The notes under the pieces: generated by a model
Database searches by the model: none
Seen by the model: the letters and a program-made list of their open reading frames with translations, nothing else
Told to the model about the DNA's origin: nothing
Position numbers and translations under genes: made by a program
From: Rhodobacter sp. TJ_12
GTDB lineage: Bacteria; Pseudomonadota; Alphaproteobacteria; Rhodobacterales; Rhodobacteraceae
DNA length: 64,000 bases
Direction: 5' to 3'
Assembly: GCF_020023995.1 (NCBI RefSeq)
Contig: NZ_NRRD01000016.1
Location: 1 to 64,000 of the forward strand
Shown here: piece by piece, positions 52,293-63,969 of the stretch
Layout: each line of letters begins with the position of its first letter
How positions within the stretch are numbered: the first letter of the stretch is position 1

Positions 52293-53018
52293 TTAGGGCA
52301 GGGCGAGCCGCTTGGCCGCCGCGCCCCAACTTGGCACCGGCTCAAATGCGCCGGTGTTCAAAAACGCCAACACTTCCACAATCACGCGCGGGTCATCCAT
52401 CATCCATGTATGGGTGACCGGCAGCACGATGAAGTCCGCCATCCCCGCTTGTTTTGCGCTTTCAACCGAGACCTTGCCATCATCGGGGCCGGGGATCAGC
52501 CAAGAGGTGATCGGGTTCAGGCTGTCCTCTCCAGCGATCACAGCAAAGGCGAATTGTGGCTTGGGCAGTTGCGCGGGGGCATCGGTTTCATTGGTGCCAA
52601 GGCGCACACCTGCCGGGCCATTGAGCCAGCCAAACCAAGCCTTATCGCCAAAGGTATCCACGATTTCAGAGCCACCATTGGGCGGCGCCAACATCACTGC
52701 GCGGTGGATGCGCGCAGCGTTTGCGCCCCGCTCGGCCCAAAGCTGCAGCAAAATCCCGCCCATCGAATGGGTGACAACATCGACCCGTCCCGCACCGCAT
52801 TGGGCGAGCCCGTCATCAATGCGCGCCGCCAAAGCCTCTAGCGGTTCCTCGGTCGAAGGGTAATCAAGGTTCACCACCTTGCGCCCCCGCGCCATCAGCA
52901 CCTTTTCGAGCACGAATAAGGAGTTGGAGGAACGCGCGAGCCCATGCAGCAAAAGCGTGCAGTCCGCTGCGGCGGGTAGGGCGGACAACAGCAAAATGAA
53001 AAAGGCTCGGATCATCAT
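52293..53018 (-). CDS. secreted alpha/beta hydrolase (lipase-like)
   Basis: A 241-residue protein with a short signal peptide (about 1-18, ending LPAAADC). Nucleophile elbow THSMGG (Ser) and start motif [10 protein letters not shown] fit a triacylglycerol-lipase or carboxylesterase. The start codons (53018, 53015) lie in the loop of the prs terminator hairpin, so translation may depend on whether that hairpin forms. Confidence 0.8.
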   Translation of the reverse strand: MMIRAFFILLLSALPAAADCTLLLHGLARSSNSLFVLEKVLMARGRKVVNLDYPSTEEPLEALAARIDDGLAQCGAGRVDVVTHSMGGILLQLWAERGANAARIHRAVMLAPPNGGSEIVDTFGDKAWFGWLNGPAGVRLGTNETDAPAQLPKPQFAFAVIAGEDSLNPITSWLIPGPDDGKVSVESAKQAGMADFIVLPVTHTWMMDDPRVIVEVLAFLNTGAFEPVPSWGAAAKRLALP

Positions 53019-53030
53019 GACCCGAGCCTT
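52999..53030 (-). terminator. terminator of prs overlapping the lipase start
   Basis: On the minus strand AAGGCTCGG (53030-53022) pairs with CCGAGCCTT (53010-53002), followed by TTT. The loop holds the ATGATG that starts the lipase-like gene. Confidence 0.7.
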
Positions 53031-53057
53031 GAGCGATTTGGCGGTGCCTGTCCAGCT

Positions 53058-54077
53058 TTAGCCAGTGGAATAGAGCCCCTCGTAGATCGGCACCAAAGTG
53101 TCCGTCTCAAAGAGCGAGCTGACCGAGGTGCCCGACCACGTGTTCAAGATCGCTTGGGCGAACATCGGCGCGGTCGGCACGATCCGGATATTCGGGGCGT
53201 TTTTCACCGCTTCGGTCGGCTCGATGGAATCGGTGATCACCAGCGATTTCATCACCGATTTTGTGACGCGCTCAACCGCCGGACCCGACATCACACCATG
53301 GGTGATGTAGGAATGCACCTCGGTCGCGCCCGCTTCAATCAGCACTTCGGCGGCTTTGCACAAGGTGCCTGCGGTGTCGCAAAGGTCATCGACGATGATG
53401 CATTTCTTGCCGGTCACCTCACCGATCACCGTCATGCCGGCGACTTCGCCCGCCTTTTCGCGGCGTTTGTCTACAATGGCGAGCGGTGCGCCGATGCGCT
53501 TGGCCAGTTCACGGGCCCGCGCCACGCCGCCCACGTCGGGCGAGATCACCATCACATCGTCCAACTGGCCTTTGAAATGGTGCAAGATGTCGAGCGCAAA
53601 GACCGGGGCGGCGTAAAGGTTATCCACCGGAATGTCGAAGAAGCCTTGGATCTGCGTCGCGTGCAAATCGAGCGTCAGCACCCGATCCACGCCCGCCTCG
53701 GTCAACAGGTTCGCCACCAGCTTGGCCGAAATCGGCGTGCGGGCCTTGGCGCGGCGGTCTTGGCGGGCATAGCCGAAATAGGGAATGACAGCGGTGATGC
53801 GATCCGCCGACGAGCGTTTAAGCGCATCGGTCATAATCAGCAGTTCCATCAGGTTGTCATTCGCCGGGTTCGAGGTCGGCTGAATGATATACATGTCTTC
53901 GCCGCGGACGTTCTCATAGACCTCGACAAAGATTTCTTGATCGTTGAACCGTTCCACACGGGCGTCCACCAGACCCACCGACATGCCGCGATGCATCGAC
54001 ATGCGCCGCGCAATGGCTTGGGCAAGCGGGCGGTTGGCATTGCCGGAAATGAGCTTCGGTTCAGTCATCGCGGGCAT
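53058..54077 (-). CDS. prs: ribose-phosphate pyrophosphokinase
   Basis: A 339-residue PRPP synthetase. Motifs [34 protein letters not shown] and the PRPP-binding [11 protein letters not shown] are present. ATG 54077 follows AAAGGA six bases upstream; an internal ATG at 54068 is an alternative. Its terminator hairpin lies in the next gene's start. Confidence 0.96.
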   Translation of the reverse strand: MPAMTEPKLISGNANRPLAQAIARRMSMHRGMSVGLVDARVERFNDQEIFVEVYENVRGEDMYIIQPTSNPANDNLMELLIMTDALKRSSADRITAVIPYFGYARQDRRAKARTPISAKLVANLLTEAGVDRVLTLDLHATQIQGFFDIPVDNLYAAPVFALDILHHFKGQLDDVMVISPDVGGVARARELAKRIGAPLAIVDKRREKAGEVAGMTVIGEVTGKKCIIVDDLCDTAGTLCKAAEVLIEAGATEVHSYITHGVMSGPAVERVTKSVMKSLVITDSIEPTEAVKNAPNIRIVPTAPMFAQAILNTWSGTSVSSLFETDTLVPIYEGLYSTG

Positions 54078-54188
54078 CTTTCGTCCTTTCTGGGGTTCCG
54101 GCTGTTGGGCCACGGATTCGCCGGATTGCGCCTGCATTAGCACCGGGCTAGCCTGCCCGCAAACCTTGCACGACCGGGGAGCGATACT

Positions 54189-54788
54189 ATGGCGCAGATC
54201 GACTACTTTTTCTCTGTTTTCAGCCCCTGGACCTATTTGGCCGGGGATCGGCTGGAACAGATCGCGGCGAAACATGGCGCGAGCATCACCTATAAGCCGC
54301 TTGATCTGCTCACGCTCTTTGATCGCACAGGCGGTGTGCGCCCCGCTGCGCGCCATCCCAGCCGGATGGAGTATCGGATGCAGGAGTTGGAGCGCTGGGC
54401 GAAACATCTGGGCAAAGAGATGGTGTTCAAACCCGCGGGCTATCCGCCCAATGGCGCACCGGCGTCATATGCGGTGATCGCGGCGCAGGCGGCGGGCGGC
54501 GGCGATTTGGGGGCCTTGGTGCAGGGGATCGCGCAAGCGGTCTGGGTCGAAGACCGCAATATCGGCGAAGATGACGTCTTGCGCGAAAAGCTTGAAGCGG
54601 CGGGGTTCGACTCGAACCTTGTCACCACCGGGCTTTTTACCGGCGCAATGGCCTATGAGAAAAACCTTGAAGAAGCGGTGGAGCGCGGGGTCTTTGGTTC
54701 GCCCTTCTACATTGTGGCCGAAAGCGATCAGCGCTTTTGGGGCCAAGATCGGCTTGATTTTCTTGACGCGCATCTGGGCATGTTGTGA
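54189..54788 (+). CDS. 2-hydroxychromene-2-carboxylate isomerase-like (DsbA fold)
   Basis: A 199-residue DsbA-family protein. The start [19 protein letters not shown] and [40 protein letters not shown] are typical of HCCA isomerases. There is no CxxC, so it is a glutathione-dependent isomerase and not a disulfide oxidase. The stop overlaps the next gene (TGATG). Confidence 0.88.
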   Translation: MAQIDYFFSVFSPWTYLAGDRLEQIAAKHGASITYKPLDLLTLFDRTGGVRPAARHPSRMEYRMQELERWAKHLGKEMVFKPAGYPPNGAPASYAVIAAQAAGGGDLGALVQGIAQAVWVEDRNIGEDDVLREKLEAAGFDSNLVTTGLFTGAMAYEKNLEEAVERGVFGSPFYIVAESDQRFWGQDRLDFLDAHLGML

Positions 54789-55600
54789 TGGCGCGCGATA
54801 CGCGGTTGGGCCACGAGATTTACTGGCAAGAGATTGGGCAAGGGGAACGCCCGGCGCTTGCCATCCATTGCACTTTGGGCGCGTCGAGCCTGTGGGGGCC
54901 GGTGCTCGATCCCCTAACCGATGTCCTGACGACCACCGTGTTTGATCAGCCCGGCCATGGCCAATCCGGCCCGTGGATGGCGGCGGGGGCGGAGCCCGGG
55001 GCCTATCAAAAGCTGGTCACGCAATTGGCCGCTGGTTTCATCACCCGGCCCGTCGATTTGATCGGGCATAGTTTCGGCGCCTCGGTTGCGCTGCGCATCG
55101 CGGTGGGCGCACCCGAAGCCGTACGCTCGCTCACGCTGATCGAGCCGGTTCTCTTTAAATCGGTTGAGGGCAGCGCCGAATGGCGCGATTTGCGCGCTCA
55201 TCAGGACAATTTCGAAGCCTTGATCGATAGCGGCGCCTATGAAGCCGCCGCCAAAGGTTTCATGCGTGATTGGGGCGCGGGCGTGCCGTGGGAGGCGCTG
55301 CCTGAACATCAACGCGAACGTTTTTGCACGCAAATGCCGATGGTGCGGAATATCTCCAGCGCCAATTTCGAAGACCCGGGTCAGATTTGGCGCGCCGATG
55401 GGCTTGAAGGGATCGATGCGCCGGTGATGCTGATCCATGGCGATCAAAGCCCGCCGATCGTCGCCAAGGTCTGCGCCGCGATGGCCGAGCGTTTGGCTGA
55501 TGTGGGCACCGCCTGCATTCCGGGCGGGGGGCATATGCTGCCCGTCACCCATGCGGCGCAAGTCACCGATTTGATCGCCCTTAATCTGGAGCGCAGCTAG
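54788..55600 (+). CDS. alpha/beta hydrolase
   Basis: A 270-residue hydrolase with nucleophile GHSFGAS (Ser) and the late His in GGGHMLPVTH. It is translationally coupled to the isomerase gene upstream. Substrate unknown; the pair looks like a small catabolic unit for aromatic or ester compounds. Confidence 0.85.
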   Translation: MARDTRLGHEIYWQEIGQGERPALAIHCTLGASSLWGPVLDPLTDVLTTTVFDQPGHGQSGPWMAAGAEPGAYQKLVTQLAAGFITRPVDLIGHSFGASVALRIAVGAPEAVRSLTLIEPVLFKSVEGSAEWRDLRAHQDNFEALIDSGAYEAAAKGFMRDWGAGVPWEALPEHQRERFCTQMPMVRNISSANFEDPGQIWRADGLEGIDAPVMLIHGDQSPPIVAKVCAAMAERLADVGTACIPGGGHMLPVTHAAQVTDLIALNLERS

Positions 55601-55621
55601 GGGCGCATCGGCGCCCCCCGC

Positions 55622-56686
55622 TTAGATCACGCGATTGACATGGCCCATCTTGCGGCCGGGCTTGGCCTCGGCCTTGCCGTAAAGATGGATTTGCGTGTTT
55701 TTCGCCTTGGCAAATTCGGGGATGCGATCCACGTCATCGCCGATCAGGTTGAGCATTTCCACATCGGCATAGCGTCCGCCATCGCCCAAGGGCCAGCCCG
55801 CGATCGCGCGAATATGCTGTTCGAACTGATCGACCGCACAGCCCGCTTGCGTCCAGTGCCCCGAATTGTGCACGCGCGGCGCGATTTCATTGACCACCAG
55901 CCCTTCGGGCGTCACGAACAGCTCCACCCCCAAAACGCCCACATAATCGAGCGCATTGAGGATGCGCGCCGCGATCAGAACCGCATCCGAGCGCAGATTG
56001 GGCGAGATACGGGCAGGCACGGTCGTTGTGTGCAGGATGCCCGACTTATGCACGTTTTCACCGGGGTCATAGCAGGCAACCGCGCCATCCAGCCCGCGCG
56101 CGGCAATCACCGAAATCTCGGCCGAGAAATTCACGAACCCTTCAAGCACAGCCGCGGCCCCGCCCATGGCCGCCAAAGCCTCTGCGGCTTCGGTGTCCGC
56201 CATGATCCGGGCCTGGCCTTTGCCATCATAGCCAAGGCGCGTGGTCTTCAAGATCGCGGGCGTGCCGATCTTCGCCAGCGCGGCTTCCAGCGTGGCGGCG
56301 TCATCCACTTGTGCCCAAGGTGCGGTGGTCAGGCCGATTTCATTGAGAAAGCTCTTTTCCAAGATCCGGTCTTGGCTGATCGCAAGCGCGCGCCGCCCCG
56401 GGCGGATCGGGCGCAGGCTTTCCAAAAGATCCAGCGCCGAGGTCGGGATGTTCTCAAACTCATAGGTGATGACATCGACGCCTTGCGCAAAGGCGCGCAG
56501 GCAAGCTTCATCCTCGTAAGGCGCGGTAAAGACCCGCTCGGCCACATGGCCCGCTGGCGCGCCTGCACCGGGTTCATAGATATGGCATTTCAGCCCCATG
56601 CGCGCCGCTGCGACCGAAAGCATCCGCCCTAGTTGCCCGCCACCCAAAATACCAATCGTCGCGCCCGGTTTCAGCATGTCAGTCAT
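55622..56686 (-). CDS. purK: 5-(carboxyamino)imidazole ribonucleotide synthase
   Basis: A 354-residue ATP-grasp enzyme of purine synthesis. Motifs [30 protein letters not shown] and [15 protein letters not shown] are diagnostic. It overlaps the purE stop by eight bases and works with PurE to carboxylate AIR. Confidence 0.95.
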   Translation of the reverse strand: MTDMLKPGATIGILGGGQLGRMLSVAAARMGLKCHIYEPGAGAPAGHVAERVFTAPYEDEACLRAFAQGVDVITYEFENIPTSALDLLESLRPIRPGRRALAISQDRILEKSFLNEIGLTTAPWAQVDDAATLEAALAKIGTPAILKTTRLGYDGKGQARIMADTEAAEALAAMGGAAAVLEGFVNFSAEISVIAARGLDGAVACYDPGENVHKSGILHTTTVPARISPNLRSDAVLIAARILNALDYVGVLGVELFVTPEGLVVNEIAPRVHNSGHWTQAGCAVDQFEQHIRAIAGWPLGDGGRYADVEMLNLIGDDVDRIPEFAKAKNTQIHLYGKAEAKPGRKMGHVNRVI

Positions 56687-57164
56687 CTTTCGGTTCGTCG
56701 GGGATCGAAGCGGAAAGCGCATCGCGCCACGCATCAAGCCGCGTGGCCAGATCGGGATCTTGCAGCGCCAAAATCCCCGCCGCCATCAGCCCGGCATTGG
56801 CCGCGCCCGCTGCGCCAATCGCCATTGTGGCAACCGGAAAGCCCTTGGGCATCTGCACGATGGAATAAAGGCTGTCGACACCCGAAAGCGCGCGGGTCTG
56901 CACCGGCACGCCCACCACAGGCACACGGGTTTTCGACGCCATCATGCCGGGCAAATGTGCCGCGCCGCCCGCACCCGCGATGATCACCTGAAGACCGCGT
57001 TCGGCGGCGGTTTTGCCATAGGCCCAAAGCCGGTCCGGGGTGCGGTGTGCCGAGACGATCTTCGTTTCATAGGCGACACCCAGTTCATCAAGGATCGTCG
57101 CCGCTTCGCGCATGGTCGCCCAGTCCGACTGGCTGCCCATGATGATTCCAACTTTCACGCCCAT
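56679..57164 (-). CDS. purE: 5-(carboxyamino)imidazole ribonucleotide mutase
   Basis: A 161-residue mutase. The start [14 protein letters not shown] and [10 protein letters not shown] and [11 protein letters not shown] are the PurE signature. The ATG at 57164 follows GGGGGA; a TTG 12 bases upstream is less likely. First gene of purEK. Confidence 0.96.
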   Translation of the reverse strand: MGVKVGIIMGSQSDWATMREAATILDELGVAYETKIVSAHRTPDRLWAYGKTAAERGLQVIIAGAGGAAHLPGMMASKTRVPVVGVPVQTRALSGVDSLYSIVQMPKGFPVATMAIGAAGAANAGLMAAGILALQDPDLATRLDAWRDALSASIPDEPKDD

Positions 57165-57249
57165 CCGGTCCCCCAAATTCTGGAACCGGCACTATAGGCG
57201 GGTGGTCCGTGGGGGCAAGGGCCCGCCCGCACCCGGTGCGCCTTTGAGC

Positions 57250-57480
57250 TTAGGCGATAATATCGGGGGTCAGCCGGTCTTCGATCCGGGCGATCTGATC
57301 CTTCAGTGCAAGCTTTTGCTTTTTCAGCCGCACAAGGCGCAATTGGTCGGGGTGTGTGGCTTCGACAAGTGCGGTGATCGCCTCGTCAAGGTCGCGGTGT
57401 TCGCGCCGCAATACCTCTAGCTTGACCCGAAGCACCTCGTCCGAATTCATTTCCAAGGGCGTATCGCTATGGGCGTTCAT
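57250..57480 (-). CDS. DUF465/YdcH-like small protein
   Basis: A 76-residue coiled-coil protein (LRREHRDLDEAITALVEA, LVRLKKQKLALKDQIARIEDRL) that matches DUF465. These are small cytoplasmic proteins of unknown function. The start at 57480 is chosen by conserved length; the ribosome-binding site is weak (GGAA). Confidence 0.8.
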   Translation of the reverse strand: MNAHSDTPLEMNSDEVLRVKLEVLRREHRDLDEAITALVEATHPDQLRLVRLKKQKLALKDQIARIEDRLTPDIIA

Positions 57481-57698
57481 GGCGGGGTTCCGGCAAAAGA
57501 GCAATGACATCACGGGCGGGCGAGTCGCCTGCCGTTTGAATGATTATAAGCGATTTCTGGCATTTGCGGAGGAAATTTCAAGGGCTGTGGCGGGGGGCAG
57601 CCTCTTGCGCCGCCGTATGGAGCCCCCATATCTTGCACACAGGGTTGCCGGATCGCGGGACCCTTCTTTGCAACGTCGCTTTCCAAAGGGCTTGCCAG

Positions 57699-58112
57699 AT
57701 GACAAAACTGAGCTTTGGCGCACATCCTTACCTTTTGGGGTTCGATCAACTCGAACGCCTTGTCGAGCGGACAGCCAAATCCGGCTCCGACGCCTACCCG
57801 CCCTATAATATCGAGCAATCGGGGGCGGATGAATTCCGCATCACCTTGGCCGTGGCCGGCTTTGCCGAGGCCGATCTTGCCATCACCATGGAGGACCGCG
57901 CCTTGGTGATTCGTGGTCGTCAGGCCGAAGACGGGACCGAGCGCATTTTTTTGCACCGCGGGATTGCCGCGCGCGCATTTCAACGTAGCTTTGTCTTAGC
58001 AGACGGTGTCGAGGTGGCGGGAGCCGGGCTGGAAAACGGCCTTTTGCACATTGACCTAAAGCGGGCGCAGCCCGAGCCGGTCGTGCAATCGATTCCGATC
58101 CACACGAGGTAA
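57699..58112 (+). CDS. small heat-shock protein, Hsp20 family (second copy)
   Basis: A 137-residue alpha-crystallin-type chaperone, shorter at both ends than the copy at 11590. YPPYNIEQ, ITLAVAGFAEADL and FLHRGIAARAFQRSFVL match it closely. It is followed 10 bases later by the DUF1150 gene, a common partner in alphaproteobacteria. Confidence 0.9.
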   Translation: MTKLSFGAHPYLLGFDQLERLVERTAKSGSDAYPPYNIEQSGADEFRITLAVAGFAEADLAITMEDRALVIRGRQAEDGTERIFLHRGIAARAFQRSFVLADGVEVAGAGLENGLLHIDLKRAQPEPVVQSIPIHTR

Positions 58113-58122
58113 GGGGAAAATC

Positions 58123-58362
58123 ATGGATCATAAATTCGATTTCGGCCCCGCGATGGGCGGGGAAAGCAGCGAGCGTATCGTCTATGTGCGCCCCGTGGCT
58201 GTGGCAGACCTGCCCGAGGAAATTCGCCAGCAGGCGCGCGGGCTGACCCAGCTTTACGCGCTGCATGATGCCAATGGTGAACGGCTGGCGCTGGTGAAGG
58301 ACCGCTGGATGGCCTTCCATCTGGCGCGCGAGAACGAGGCCGTGGCGTTGAGCGTGCACTGA
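58123..58362 (+). CDS. DUF1150 small protein
   Basis: A 79-residue protein (RIVYVRPVAVADLPEEIR, LYALHDANGERLALVKDR) of DUF1150, alphaproteobacterial and of unknown function, found next to Hsp20 genes. AAGGGGAAAATC precedes the ATG. Likely expressed with the chaperone. Confidence 0.85.
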   Translation: MDHKFDFGPAMGGESSERIVYVRPVAVADLPEEIRQQARGLTQLYALHDANGERLALVKDRWMAFHLARENEAVALSVH

Positions 58363-58409
58363 GCCGGGCGCCCGAAAGCCGGGCCAAATCCCAGATCACG
58401 AAAACGTGG

Positions 58410-58443
58410 CGCCCGCAGCTTGCTGCGGGCGTGAAACTTTTTG
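58410..58443 (+). terminator. rho-independent terminator after DUF1150
   Basis: Stem CGCCCGCAG/CTGCGGGCG with loop CTTG, then TGAAACTTTTT. Confidence 0.75.
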
Positions 58444-58488
58444 GCCGCGCTTTGGTTGGGATGGGGAACCCCCAACAAGGAGGCCAAG

Positions 58489-58971
58489 ATGTCATCGAAA
58501 ACAACCTACGCCCCGACCCAGATTGCGCTGCATTGGGTGATTGTGGTGCTGTTCTATTTCAACTTTTTCGTGTCCGAAGGGATGGGGCGCGCGAATTATC
58601 AATTGCATTCGGGCCAGCCGGTGACGGGTTCTGTCGCCGATTGGCATATTCCGGTCGGGCTGACGCTTCTTGGCCTGATGATCTTGCGGTTGCTGCTGCG
58701 CTTGCGTGATGGCGTGCCTGCCCCCGCCGATGGCGGTGATCCGCGTTTGGCCAAATTGGCCGAGGCGCTGCATTGGGTGTTTTACGCGCTTTTGATCCTT
58801 GGTCCGATGGCGGGCGCAGCCTCTTGGTATTTCGGTATGCGCACGTTGGGCGAATGGCATGGCCCGATCATGACGCTCGCCTTCTTTTTGACCTTCGCCC
58901 ATATCGGCGCGGCGCTTTATCACCAGTTCTGGCTCAAGGATAATCTGATCGCGCGGATGCGGGCCTCGTGA
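58489..58971 (+). CDS. cytochrome b561 family protein
   Basis: A 160-residue integral membrane protein with four hydrophobic segments and histidines placed for two b haems (IALHWVIVV, SVADWHIPVG, EALHWVFYAL, TFAHIGAALYHQF). It probably moves electrons between quinone and a periplasmic partner. AAGGAGG precedes the ATG. It is followed by a terminator that also serves the convergent sulfate gene. Confidence 0.88.
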   Translation: MSSKTTYAPTQIALHWVIVVLFYFNFFVSEGMGRANYQLHSGQPVTGSVADWHIPVGLTLLGLMILRLLLRLRDGVPAPADGGDPRLAKLAEALHWVFYALLILGPMAGAASWYFGMRTLGEWHGPIMTLAFFLTFAHIGAALYHQFWLKDNLIARMRAS

Positions 58972-58997
58972 CGCGATCATCGGCGCAAACAAAAGGA

Positions 58998-59034
58998 AAC
59001 GCCCCGAAGCTTGGCTTCGGGGCGTTTGTTTTTC
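58998..59034. terminator. bidirectional terminator, b561 and sulfate adenylyltransferase
   Basis: A 13-bp stem AACGCCCCGAAGC/GCTTCGGGGCGTT with a TTG loop has T-rich tails on both strands (TTGTTTTT on plus, TTCCTTTTGTTTG on minus). Confidence 0.9.
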
Positions 59035-59046
59035 GTACCAGATGGA

Positions 59047-60759
59047 TCAGCCTTTGATCAGGCCCATCGATTCCAGCTTCAAGATCACCTGATGCGCGCA
59101 GTGATCGACATCAAGCCCGGTCGTGTCGACCGCCAGTTCCGGGCTTGCGGGCACTTCATAGGGGTCGGAAATGCCGGTGAATTCCTTGATCTTGCCTTCG
59201 CGGGCCAGCTTATAAAGCCCCTTGCGGTCGCGCGCTTCGCATTCTTCAAGCGGCGTGGCCACATGCACTTCGACAAAGGCACCATAGGCTTCGATCATCT
59301 CGCGCACGGCGCGGCGGGTCGCCGTATAGGGCGCGATCGGCGCACAGATGGCGATGCCGCCGTTCTTGGTGATTTCCGACGCCACATAGCCGATGCGCTT
59401 GATGTTGATGTCGCGGTGCTCTTTCGAGAAGCCCAGTTCCGATGACAGATGCTTGCGCACCACATCGCCATCCAAAAGCGTCACCGGACGCCCGCCCATC
59501 TCCATCAGCTTCACCATCAACGCGTTGGCGATGGTCGACTTGCCCGAGCCCGACAGGCCCGTGAAGAACACGGTGAAGCCCTGTTTCGAGCGCGGCGGCG
59601 AGGTGCGGCGCAGTTCCGTCACCACTTCCGGGAACGAGAACCATTCCGGAATATCAAGCCCTTCGCGCAAACGGCGGCGCAGTTCGGTGCCCGAAATGTT
59701 CAGGATCGTGACTTGGTCCTTGTCGGCAATCTCGTCGGCGGGCTCATACTGGGCGCGTTCTTGCACATAGACCATGTGCTTGAAGTCCACCATCTGGATG
59801 CCGATTTCATCTTGATACTGGCGGAACAATTCCTGCGCATCATAGGGGCCATAGAAATCTTCGCCCGCCGAGTTTTTGCCCGGACCGGCGTGGTCGCGGC
59901 CAACGATCATATGGGTGCAGCCGTGATTGGCGCGGATCAGCCCGTGCCAAACCGCCTCACGCGGGCCCGCCATGCGCATCGCAAGGTTCAAAAGGCTCAT
60001 CGTGGTGGTCGATTGCGGATATTTGTCGAGCACGGCCTCGTAGCAGCGCACGCGGGTGAAATGGTCCACATCGCCCGGTTTCGTCATGCCCACGACCGGG
60101 TGGATAAGCAGGTTCGCCTCGGCCTCGCGGGCGGCGCGGAAGGTCAGTTCCTGGTGCGCGCGATGCAGCGGGTTGCGGGTCTGGAAGGCGACGATCTTGC
60201 GCCAGCCCAGTTTGCGGAAATAGGCGCGCAATTCATTCGGCGTGTCGCGGCGGCCTTTGAAATCGTAGTGCACGGGCTGCTGAATGCCGGTGATCGGCCC
60301 GCCCAGATAGATATTGCCTGCGGTGTTGTGCAGGTAATTCACCGCCGGATGGGCCAGATCGTCGGCGCCAAAAACTTTCTCCGCCTCGCGCGCCTTGTTG
60401 GGCACCCATTTGTCGGTCACCGACAAGATCGCAAGGATCACACCTTCTTGGTCACGCAGCGCGATATCTTGACCGGCCTCGATGCCTTCGGCGAATTTCT
60501 CGTTCACGTCGAGCGTGATCGGCATCGGCCAAAGCGTGCCATCGGCGAGCCGCATGTTTTCGACGACACCGTTGTAATCTTCTTCCGACAAGAAGCCCTT
60601 AAGCGGGTTAAACCCGCCGTTCATAAGCAGTTCCAGATCGCAGATCTGGCGCGGGGTCAAATCCCACGACGGCAGATCGCCTGCCTCAACCTTAAGTTTC
60701 TGTGCGGATTCGTGGGAAACATAAAGCTCCGGAATAGGAGCGAGATTGGGAAGAGTCAT
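59047..60759 (-). CDS. bifunctional sulfate adenylyltransferase/APS kinase
   Basis: A 570-residue fusion. The N-terminal ATP-sulfurylase part (about 1-385) has QTRNPLHRAHQELTF and GRDHAGPGKNS; the C-terminal APS kinase has the P-loop FFTGLSGSGKST and LLDGDVVRKHLSSELGFS. It makes PAPS from sulfate in two steps for assimilation or sulfation. The start at 60759 is taken since conserved sequence begins there. It stands divergent from an unknown membrane protein. Confidence 0.95.
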   Translation of the reverse strand: MTLPNLAPIPELYVSHESAQKLKVEAGDLPSWDLTPRQICDLELLMNGGFNPLKGFLSEEDYNGVVENMRLADGTLWPMPITLDVNEKFAEGIEAGQDIALRDQEGVILAILSVTDKWVPNKAREAEKVFGADDLAHPAVNYLHNTAGNIYLGGPITGIQQPVHYDFKGRRDTPNELRAYFRKLGWRKIVAFQTRNPLHRAHQELTFRAAREAEANLLIHPVVGMTKPGDVDHFTRVRCYEAVLDKYPQSTTTMSLLNLAMRMAGPREAVWHGLIRANHGCTHMIVGRDHAGPGKNSAGEDFYGPYDAQELFRQYQDEIGIQMVDFKHMVYVQERAQYEPADEIADKDQVTILNISGTELRRRLREGLDIPEWFSFPEVVTELRRTSPPRSKQGFTVFFTGLSGSGKSTIANALMVKLMEMGGRPVTLLDGDVVRKHLSSELGFSKEHRDINIKRIGYVASEITKNGGIAICAPIAPYTATRRAVREMIEAYGAFVEVHVATPLEECEARDRKGLYKLAREGKIKEFTGISDPYEVPASPELAVDTTGLDVDHCAHQVILKLESMGLIKG

Positions 60760-60995
60760 CGCGGGACCTGCTTTCGCTTGTAAATACGGCGCGCCGGGGC
60801 GCTTGCGCGGGGCTTTGCCTGCCCTGACGCACTTTTTCAAGTAAAAGCACTGTAACACGCGCAAAAGAGGATCTTGTGCCACGTTTTTGCCGCGATGCAG
60901 AGAGTCTTTCCACAAACTGCGTCAAAGGAAGCCGTTTGTCGTGCAGCATCTTGGTGCTATCGTGGCCGGAAATTTACATATTCTAGGGGGAAGTC

Positions 60996-61463
60996 ATGAG
61001 TCTGAAATCGAGTCTGACGCCGATCGTCGCCGGTTGGGTGTGGATCTCCGCCTGCGAGTTCGGCATCAACTCCTACTGGCTCAAGGGCCAGTGGGAAGAT
61101 TATTTCGGCGCGCTGGGCACCGCTTACCCGGGTGAGCCGATGCAGCTTTTGGTCTGGGCTGGCTGGGCTTTGCTTTATGCGCTGACACTGCGGATGTTGC
61201 TGGCGCGCTTTGGCGGGCTGTTTGCCGGTCTGATCTCTTGGTTCATGGTGTTCGGTCTGACCTTCGTCGCGCTGGGCAACATCAACCTGATGTCGCAAGA
61301 ATTTCTGATGCTTTTGGTGCCCGCGACGCTGGCCGAGGCCGTCTCGGCCGCATTGGTGATGAGCATGTTTGTCGCGATCAATCGCGCGCGCAAACGGGCC
61401 AACAAAAAGGCCAAGGAAAAGGCGAAAGCCGCCAAGGATGCGGGCACGCCGGTCGCCGCCTAA
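60996..61463 (+). CDS. small polytopic membrane protein, unknown
   Basis: A 155-residue protein with about four hydrophobic segments and a highly basic tail (NRARKRANKKAKEKAKAAKDAG). I do not recognise a family. AGGGGGAAG lies before the ATG. It stands alone between divergent and convergent genes and has a strong terminator. Confidence 0.7.
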   Translation: MSLKSSLTPIVAGWVWISACEFGINSYWLKGQWEDYFGALGTAYPGEPMQLLVWAGWALLYALTLRMLLARFGGLFAGLISWFMVFGLTFVALGNINLMSQEFLMLLVPATLAEAVSAALVMSMFVAINRARKRANKKAKEKAKAAKDAGTPVAA

Positions 61464-61484
61464 GCGCCGCTAAGACGCAATCGA

Positions 61485-61521
61485 AAAAACGCCCTCCCAC
61501 CATCGGGAGGGCGTTTTTTTT
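61485..61521. terminator. bidirectional terminator
   Basis: Stem CGCCCTCCC/GGGAGGGCG with a 6-base loop, eight T on the plus strand and six on the minus strand. It ends the membrane protein gene and the convergent VOC gene. Confidence 0.93.
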
Positions 61522-61545
61522 GTCCTTTGGCTGCGGGGCCGCGTG

Positions 61546-62091
61546 TCAGCCGCGCCCCGGCAGTTTGCGGATACCCTTCGACAGCGCCGAGCCGCCCCAT
61601 TCGGGATGGCGCCGCTCCTCTTTTTTCATCGCCCGCCACCAGCGCCAATAGGCGGCAGGTGTCGCGATGCGGGGAATATACGCCAATTCAAGGTGAAACC
61701 CGTTGATTGGATCGTCGAAAAATACCGCGTAATAGCCCGGGGCATACAGGTCATAGGCAGCGGGGGCATCGCTCACCGCCACCCCGCGCGGTATCAGGAA
61801 GTCATTATAAAAGCGGTCCACTTCGGCGCGCGAGCGGGCCCAAAGCGCAAGGTGGTGCAGCCCCACCGGGCGCGCGGCGAAGTCCATTTTTGCGCCCGAC
61901 TGCGCCGGTTGCAGGCCGATATAGCTGTGCGGGAACGGCAGCCCTGCCATGTAATAGGTGGAGCGATAGCCGACATCGAGCGTCCAGAAACTGCTGTAGC
62001 CCAGCCAGCCGAACAACGCGTCGTAAAAGGCGACCGAGGCCTCGTAGTCGCGCACCGAGAGTTCGATATGGTTCACGCCGCGTCTGCGCAT
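61546..62091 (-). CDS. VOC (glyoxalase/dioxygenase superfamily) protein
   Basis: A 181-residue protein of the vicinal oxygen chelate fold. The start RRGVNHIELSVRDYEASVAFYDALFGWLG and GLHHLALWARSRAEVDRFYNDFL and GYYAVFFDDPINGFHLEL are typical, with His and Glu metal ligands. AGGAGG precedes the ATG at 62091. Substrate unknown. Confidence 0.88.
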   Translation of the reverse strand: MRRRGVNHIELSVRDYEASVAFYDALFGWLGYSSFWTLDVGYRSTYYMAGLPFPHSYIGLQPAQSGAKMDFAARPVGLHHLALWARSRAEVDRFYNDFLIPRGVAVSDAPAAYDLYAPGYYAVFFDDPINGFHLELAYIPRIATPAAYWRWWRAMKKEERRHPEWGGSALSKGIRKLPGRG

Positions 62092-62148
62092 GCAAAGCCT
62101 CCTGTCGGTTTTGCTCACTCTGCGCGCGCGACCCGACAGGTCAATGAC

Positions 62149-62172
62149 AAAGGCCGCCCGAGGGCGGCCTTT
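62149..62172 (-). terminator. terminator of trxB
   Basis: An 11-bp perfect stem AAAGGCCGCCC/GGGCGGCCTTT with almost no loop, about 20 bases after the trxB stop on the minus strand. Confidence 0.7.
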
Positions 62173-62192
62173 GATCGCCGGATTTCTTTGGT

Positions 62193-63821
<1,629 letters not shown>

Positions 63822-63869
63822 GCCACACCGATCATCTGATCGCAGCCGTTTGGCGGCGCAGGTCGAGGC

Positions 63870-63938
63870 GCAGGGGCGCTGCCCCTCTTTGCCCTGAGGG
63901 GCAAATTCGCCCCGGGATATTTGTACAAAGTCGAAGGG
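63870..63938 (+). repeat. interspersed repeat (copy D)
   Basis: GGGGCGCTGCCCC hairpin, then a second hairpin GCCCTGAGGGGC, then the core at 63909-63937 (CCCCGGGATATTTG, then TACAAAGTCGAAGG). Between the Lrp gene and the truncated edge gene. Confidence 0.8.
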
Positions 63939-63969
63939 CCCATGCAGCAGGGCCCTTTGCTGTTTGGGC

